Positions 6,084-9,159 of a DNA stretch of 9,159 nucleotides are shown here, one piece after another (the stretch's first letter is position 1; the number at the start of each line of letters is the position of its first letter). The position numbers were made by a program, and so were the translations under genes. This DNA is from Desulfobacteraceae bacterium (GTDB taxonomy: Bacteria > Desulfobacterota > DSM-4660 > Desulfatiglandales > Desulfatiglandaceae), in assembly GCA_030597505.1 (NCBI GenBank), contig JAUVRS010000085.1:1-9159 (forward strand), read 5' to 3'. Below the pieces are notes generated by a model that saw only the letters and a list, made by a program, of their open reading frames with translations, ran no database searches and was not told the DNA's origin.

Positions 6084-7355
6084 TTAATCCCAGCCCTTTT
6101 TCTTTAAGTACGCTGCTTCCTCTTTCAGAATTTCTTCCCAGGGCATGTACGTCCTGTCAGTAACATAAGGGGGTTCTGAGATGGTTTTGGCCCAGCCAAT
6201 GGTATAATAAATCATTTGGTGATCGTTTGCCCGCATGGTCACAGTTTTCCTTGGCGGTTGGGCACTTGGGGCCTCGATGGTGAGTCCTTCGAGGGCCTTT
6301 ATGACCTTCTCGTTATCAGTGGTGCCGGCCTTTTTGACAGCCGCCTCCAGAAATAAGACCGCAGTATACGCCTGCCAGGACCAGTTTGACGGGTAGGTGC
6401 CGTATTTCTTTTTAAAGTTTTCGCCAAAGGTACGGTTGGCCGGGGTATCCGGCATGGTGATGTTATACCGGCCCCCGGTATACATCCCTGCAGGAACGCC
6501 CTTTTTGAGGGCACCCAAGACCAGGGGGTCCGCGATGTTGATACCAAAAAATTTCATTCGTTTAAACAACCCATACAGGCTGGCCTGCTCCATAAAGGCC
6601 GTAATATCTCCCCCCCAGAGGCAGGAGTAAACGGCATCCGGTTTGTCTTTCATGATTTTGGTGATATGGGCCGTATAATCCGGTTCAAAAATTTTGGGCC
6701 ATTGCTGTCCTATGATTTCGAAATCAGGATAGTTTTTTTTCAAGTACTCAAAAAAGAGGGTGGTGTTGTCATGGCCGTACGCGTAATCCGGGGAAATGGA
6801 ATACCATTTTTTGAGTCCTAACTCTTTGGCTACCTTACCCGCAAAGTATCCACCGACGATGCTGTCATGGATTGCAACCCGAGCGGTTCTAAAGCTGTAA
6901 GGAGTCCTGATTTTTGGATCAGCAGTGTTGGCTGTGGTTTCACTTGCCGTGATCATCGTAAGTTTCTTTAGATCTCTTGAGACCTCTTTTACGGCAAAAG
7001 ACTCCCGGCTGCTGCTGCCATCCATAATAAAATCAACCTTGTCTCTTACCACATAATCCCGGGCAATCCGCACGGCCTCTTCAGGTTTGCCTGTGGAATC
7101 GCGGGTGAGGAGTTTGAATTTTCTCCCAATGACTCCCCCCTTGGCGTTGATTTCATCGATAGCCAGCTGGGCGCCTTTTGCGCCTTCTTCACCAAGCATG
7201 GCCACACGGCCTGACATAATAGAGACAAAGCCGATCTTTATGGGTTCGGCGGAAACCGTCCCGCTAAAAATCATAAATGAGCATATCAGGGCGATTGTCA
7301 TAAGGATCATCCAGGGTTTTTTTATTGCTTCACTTTTGTAATTGATTCCACTCAT
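6084..7355 (-). CDS. livK: Periplasmic substrate-binding protein of the Liv importer
   Basis: This 423-residue protein is the solute receptor of the ABC importer, of the Leu/Ile/Val-binding type (periplasmic binding protein fold I). A signal peptide is evident: lysines at 12-13, a hydrophobic stretch, and a likely cleavage after TVSA at residue 36, leaving EPIKIGFVSIMSG. No lipobox cysteine is at the cleavage site, so it should be soluble in the periplasm. Family blocks include AIDEINAKGGVIGRKF (65-80), a Ser-rich ligand-loop candidate GSSSRES (113-119), TASETT (136-141), PDYAYG (189-194), and RANDHQ (375-380). These fit the wide group that binds amino acids, amides, aromatic or other carboxylates; the ligand cannot be assigned. 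The ATG is preceded by AAAGGAGG at five bases, the strongest site of the operon. It is the first gene of the importer group. Confidence 0.92.
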   Translation of the reverse strand: MSGINYKSEAIKKPWMILMTIALICSFMIFSGTVSAEPIKIGFVSIMSGRVAMLGEEGAKGAQLAIDEINAKGGVIGRKFKLLTRDSTGKPEEAVRIARDYVVRDKVDFIMDGSSSRESFAVKEVSRDLKKLTMITASETTANTADPKIRTPYSFRTARVAIHDSIVGGYFAGKVAKELGLKKWYSISPDYAYGHDNTTLFFEYLKKNYPDFEIIGQQWPKIFEPDYTAHITKIMKDKPDAVYSCLWGGDITAFMEQASLYGLFKRMKFFGINIADPLVLGALKKGVPAGMYTGGRYNITMPDTPANRTFGENFKKKYGTYPSNWSWQAYTAVLFLEAAVKKAGTTDNEKVIKALEGLTIEAPSAQPPRKTVTMRANDHQMIYYTIGWAKTISEPPYVTDRTYMPWEEILKEEAAYLKKKGWD

Positions 7356-7360
7356 TGCGA

Positions 7361-7368
7361 CCTCCTTT
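7361..7368 (-). promoter_or_regulatory. Strong ribosome binding site of livK
   Basis: AAAGGAGG on the minus strand lies five bases before the ATG at 7355. It selects this start over the internal ATGs around residues 16 and 19, and agrees with high production of a periplasmic receptor. Confidence 0.8.
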
Positions 7369-7375
7369 CAGATGT

Positions 7376-7404
7376 GAAAAATGATTTCATAAACGGTCAT
7401 TTTC
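7376..7404. repeat. Imperfect inverted repeat just upstream of livK
   Basis: GAAAAATGA (7376-7384) and TCATTTTC (7397-7404) are complementary apart from one extra A, with a 12-base spacer that itself begins with TTTCAT. The site lies within 50 bases of the livK start, where an operator or a 5' leader hairpin would be placed. The repeat is A/T-rich and short, so chance is a serious alternative. Confidence 0.25.
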
Positions 7405-7530
7405 AAAATCTCTTCAGAGCCGGGTCATCACCCCCTTTCCGTTTTTCCGAAACACCTATGATTTTTGGCATCAAAATTCAAAAGATCGTTGCCCTTAGCC
7501 TTACTTGTTTTTCCGTCTCATAGGTCCGGA

Positions 7531-8310
7531 TTACTCATACCCGTAAGCCTTCCAGCCACCCTCACAGGAAAACCCCGCATCCACCGGAAGCGTCACGCCG
7601 GTGATAAATCGGGCCTTTTCCGAACACAAGAAAACCGTTGCATCCGCAATGTCTGACGGCATAATAAACTTTTTCATGGGGATATGGCTCAGGATAGTAT
7701 CGGGATTTCGCAATCCTTTGTCAAACATCCCCTGAAGGAGTGGGGTCAGTATATAACCAGGCGCAATAGCGTTGACCCGGATGCCCGCTTGGGCCCAATC
7801 TCGTGCCAGAACCCGGGTTAGCATTATCACAGCACTCTTTATGGGCGCATAAACGGCCAAGGGAACGGGTACCAGTGCAGTGATAGAGGAAATGTTAACC
7901 ATAACTCCGGATTTTCGCCCCACCATCTCTTTTCCAATCCGTCTCGAACAGATATAAACCCCTTTGAGGTCAATATCAGATACCTTGTCAAGAAACTCCA
8001 GGTCCAGGTCCAGGATGGACACGGCAGGGTGTGTTATGCCGGCGTTGTTGATCAGGATGTCAATGTGCCCAAACCTCTCCAGTGTCTGATCTGTGGCTTT
8101 ATCCACGGCCGGGGCCTTTGAGACATCTGCCTCGCACACCAGGGTTTCCTGACCGAGATTCTCTATCTCCGCGGCCGTTTTCTTGGCTGATTCGGTGTCT
8201 ATGTCCCAAATGGCCACATGGGCCCCTTCTTTTGCCAATGCCAGGGCGATGGCCTGGCCAATACCCATACCGCCCCCTGTAACAACTGCTATTTTTTCTT
8301 TGAGTTCCAT
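7531..8310 (-). CDS. Short-chain dehydrogenase/reductase with altered active-site neighbours
   Basis: This 259-residue classical SDR has TGGGMGIG (11-18), D36 after the second strand (IWDID), which favours NAD(H), NNAG (88-91), S142 in NISSITA, and Y154/K158 in YAPIK. Two positions differ from the usual family pattern. The tetrad asparagine of the NLKG block is Asp (D114 in SDIDLKG), and the common YxASK is YAPIK. Tyr and Lys keep the correct four-residue spacing, so activity is plausible. The C-terminus ends in PVDAGFSCEGGWKAYGYE, a few residues longer than the usual GG ending. It lies 70 bases after the flavoprotein gene, probably in one transcript, with AAAGGA about ten bases before the ATG. 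It is only distantly similar to the other SDR of this window, so the two probably act on different substrates or steps. Confidence 0.9.
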   Translation of the reverse strand: MELKEKIAVVTGGGMGIGQAIALALAKEGAHVAIWDIDTESAKKTAAEIENLGQETLVCEADVSKAPAVDKATDQTLERFGHIDILINNAGITHPAVSILDLDLEFLDKVSDIDLKGVYICSRRIGKEMVGRKSGVMVNISSITALVPVPLAVYAPIKSAVIMLTRVLARDWAQAGIRVNAIAPGYILTPLLQGMFDKGLRNPDTILSHIPMKKFIMPSDIADATVFLCSEKARFITGVTLPVDAGFSCEGGWKAYGYE

Positions 8311-8380
8311 ATTGCCAGTTTCCTTTTCTCTGAAAGATTTCTTGCACTGAAATCAGGGAAACGAATCCGCGGGTCCTGTT

Positions 8381-9159
8381 CTACAACTGAAGGCCAACCT
8401 CAGCACCTTCAAAAATGGCTTCCAGGGCCCTCCGTGGTTCAAGACAGTCACCGATAAGATAGTTTTCTCCGGGGAGATCTCTGAGGGAAGCTGCCAGCTC
8501 ATTGCGAGGTCTTGAACCAATCGCCAATACCACGTGAACAGCCGGCAGGGAGGCCCTCTTTGCTTTAGCGTCTTCATAGACAACCAGTTCTTCCGAGATA
8601 TTCACTACCTTTCGGTTGGTCATAATTTCTACACCCAATTCTATCATCTTATCCTTTATCATCTTTCCTACCAACCGCGGGATCCCATGGGCCACATAGG
8701 GAAGGGCCTCCAGAAGGGTGGCATCCACACCCTTCTCTGCCAGGAATATGGCGACTTCGCACCCGACGGTCCCGCCGCCGATGATGACCGCTTTGTCATC
8801 AACCTTCACCGTGGTCATCAGCACGTCGACGGCCTGAACCACGTGAGAGAGATCGACGCCAGGTATGTCGGGTAAGAGGGGCACCGAACCCGTGGCCATA
8901 ACAACCGCATCCGGATTCAATTCAGGAATCAGGTCCTTATCTACTTTTGTCTGTAGTCTTATATTGACGCCCAAAGACATCAAAACCGCTTCATAATAAT
9001 CGAGGATCCCTTTAAGCTCCCTTTTGATTGAGGTCTGAAAGGCTGCCACTATGCGACCGCCCAGTCGATCATGTTGCTCGTAAAGGGTTACCTCATGCCC
9101 CCGTAACCCGGCGACCCTGGCGGCCTCCATCCCTCCCGGCCCCCCACCGACTATCATCA
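8381..9159 (-). CDS. FAD/NAD(P)-binding C-terminal part of an old-yellow-enzyme-type oxidoreductase (partial)
   Basis: The gene is cut by the right edge; 259 codons are present, ending in a TAG. Counting from the Met at 9157, it has the FAD-binding GGGPGG (4-9) in MIVGGGPGGMEAARVAGLRGHEVTLYE, ATGS (88-91), a second dinucleotide site GGGTVG (127-132) with E150 at the end of the next strand (suggesting NADH), and IGDC (235-238). The MEAARVA...GHEVTLYE form and the ending ALEAIFEGAEVGLQL are typical of the C-terminal half of 2,4-dienoyl-CoA reductase / BaiCD / trimethylamine dehydrogenase proteins, which carry an N-terminal FMN barrel and a 4Fe-4S cluster. Those would lie beyond the edge; this is inference. 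The ATG at 9157 is probably internal. Such enzymes reduce or form C=C bonds next to a carbonyl. Confidence 0.82.
   Translation of the reverse strand, partial: MIVGGGPGGMEAARVAGLRGHEVTLYEQHDRLGGRIVAAFQTSIKRELKGILDYYEAVLMSLGVNIRLQTKVDKDLIPELNPDAVVMATGSVPLLPDIPGVDLSHVVQAVDVLMTTVKVDDKAVIIGGGTVGCEVAIFLAEKGVDATLLEALPYVAHGIPRLVGKMIKDKMIELGVEIMTNRKVVNISEELVVYEDAKAKRASLPAVHVVLAIGSRPRNELAASLRDLPGENYLIGDCLEPRRALEAIFEGAEVGLQL

Larger units (their letters stand above)
7356..7530 (-). promoter_or_regulatory. 175-base gap likely holding the livK operon promoter
   Basis: This is the longest non-coding stretch inside the minus-strand block, whereas the other junctions range from an overlap to about 70 bases. 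Its place before the receptor gene suggests a promoter. Sequence inspection did not give a convincing sigma-70 pair: TTGAAT followed by CATAGG/TAGGTG is poor, and no GG-N10-GC sigma-54 element was found. The nonamer GTTTTTCCG occurs twice (7441-7449 and 7507-7515, written on the plus strand). Whether transcription also reads through from the SDR upstream cannot be decided. Confidence 0.4.

Noticed and set aside
8336..8354. Inverted repeat GATTTC / GAAATC between the flavoprotein and SDR genes
   Set aside because: A six-base stem with a seven-base loop is expected many times by chance in 9 kb, and no T-run follows.

Overview
The window reads as ordinary bacterial chromosome, about half G+C, with dense co-directional genes and strong Shine-Dalgarno sites. 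The gene set (a complete branched-chain-amino-acid-type ABC importer, two short-chain dehydrogenases, an FAD/NAD oxidoreductase tail of the old-yellow-enzyme type and a stand-alone CitE-like CoA-ester lyase) resembles catabolic clusters of anaerobic Desulfobacterota (Desulfobacterales or Syntrophobacterales types). That placement is inference from gene content and protein style; no marker gene is present.

Layout. Positions 1-327 hold no recognisable gene: an untranslated leader with some inverted repeats. Two plus-strand genes follow, an HD-domain phosphohydrolase of YedJ type (328-921) and a CitE/HpcH-HpaI-type CoA-ester lyase (923-1810), one base apart and probably translationally coupled. 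They converge across a 54-base gap on a long minus-strand block that fills the rest of the window. In transcription order (right to left) this block is: the C-terminal part of a flavin oxidoreductase cut by the right edge (9159-8381), an SDR (8310-7531), a 175-base gap that probably carries a promoter, a periplasmic binding protein livK (7355-6084), a perfect intercistronic stem-loop, permeases livH (6020-5118) and livM (5098-4133), ATPases livG (4114-3365) and livF (3326-2592), and a second SDR (2620-1865) whose start overlaps the end of livF by 29 bases.

How the genes may work together. LivKHMGF would bind a small carboxylate, amide or amino-acid-like solute in the periplasm and import it with ATP. 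The SDRs can interconvert hydroxyl and keto groups, the flavoprotein can reduce or form a C=C bond conjugated to a carbonyl, and the CitE-like enzyme can cleave or form a C-C bond in a 3-hydroxyacyl-CoA type ester. Together they fit import and partial degradation of one organic acid, but the sequence does not identify the substrate. No mobile element, CRISPR array, tRNA, rRNA or defence gene was seen.
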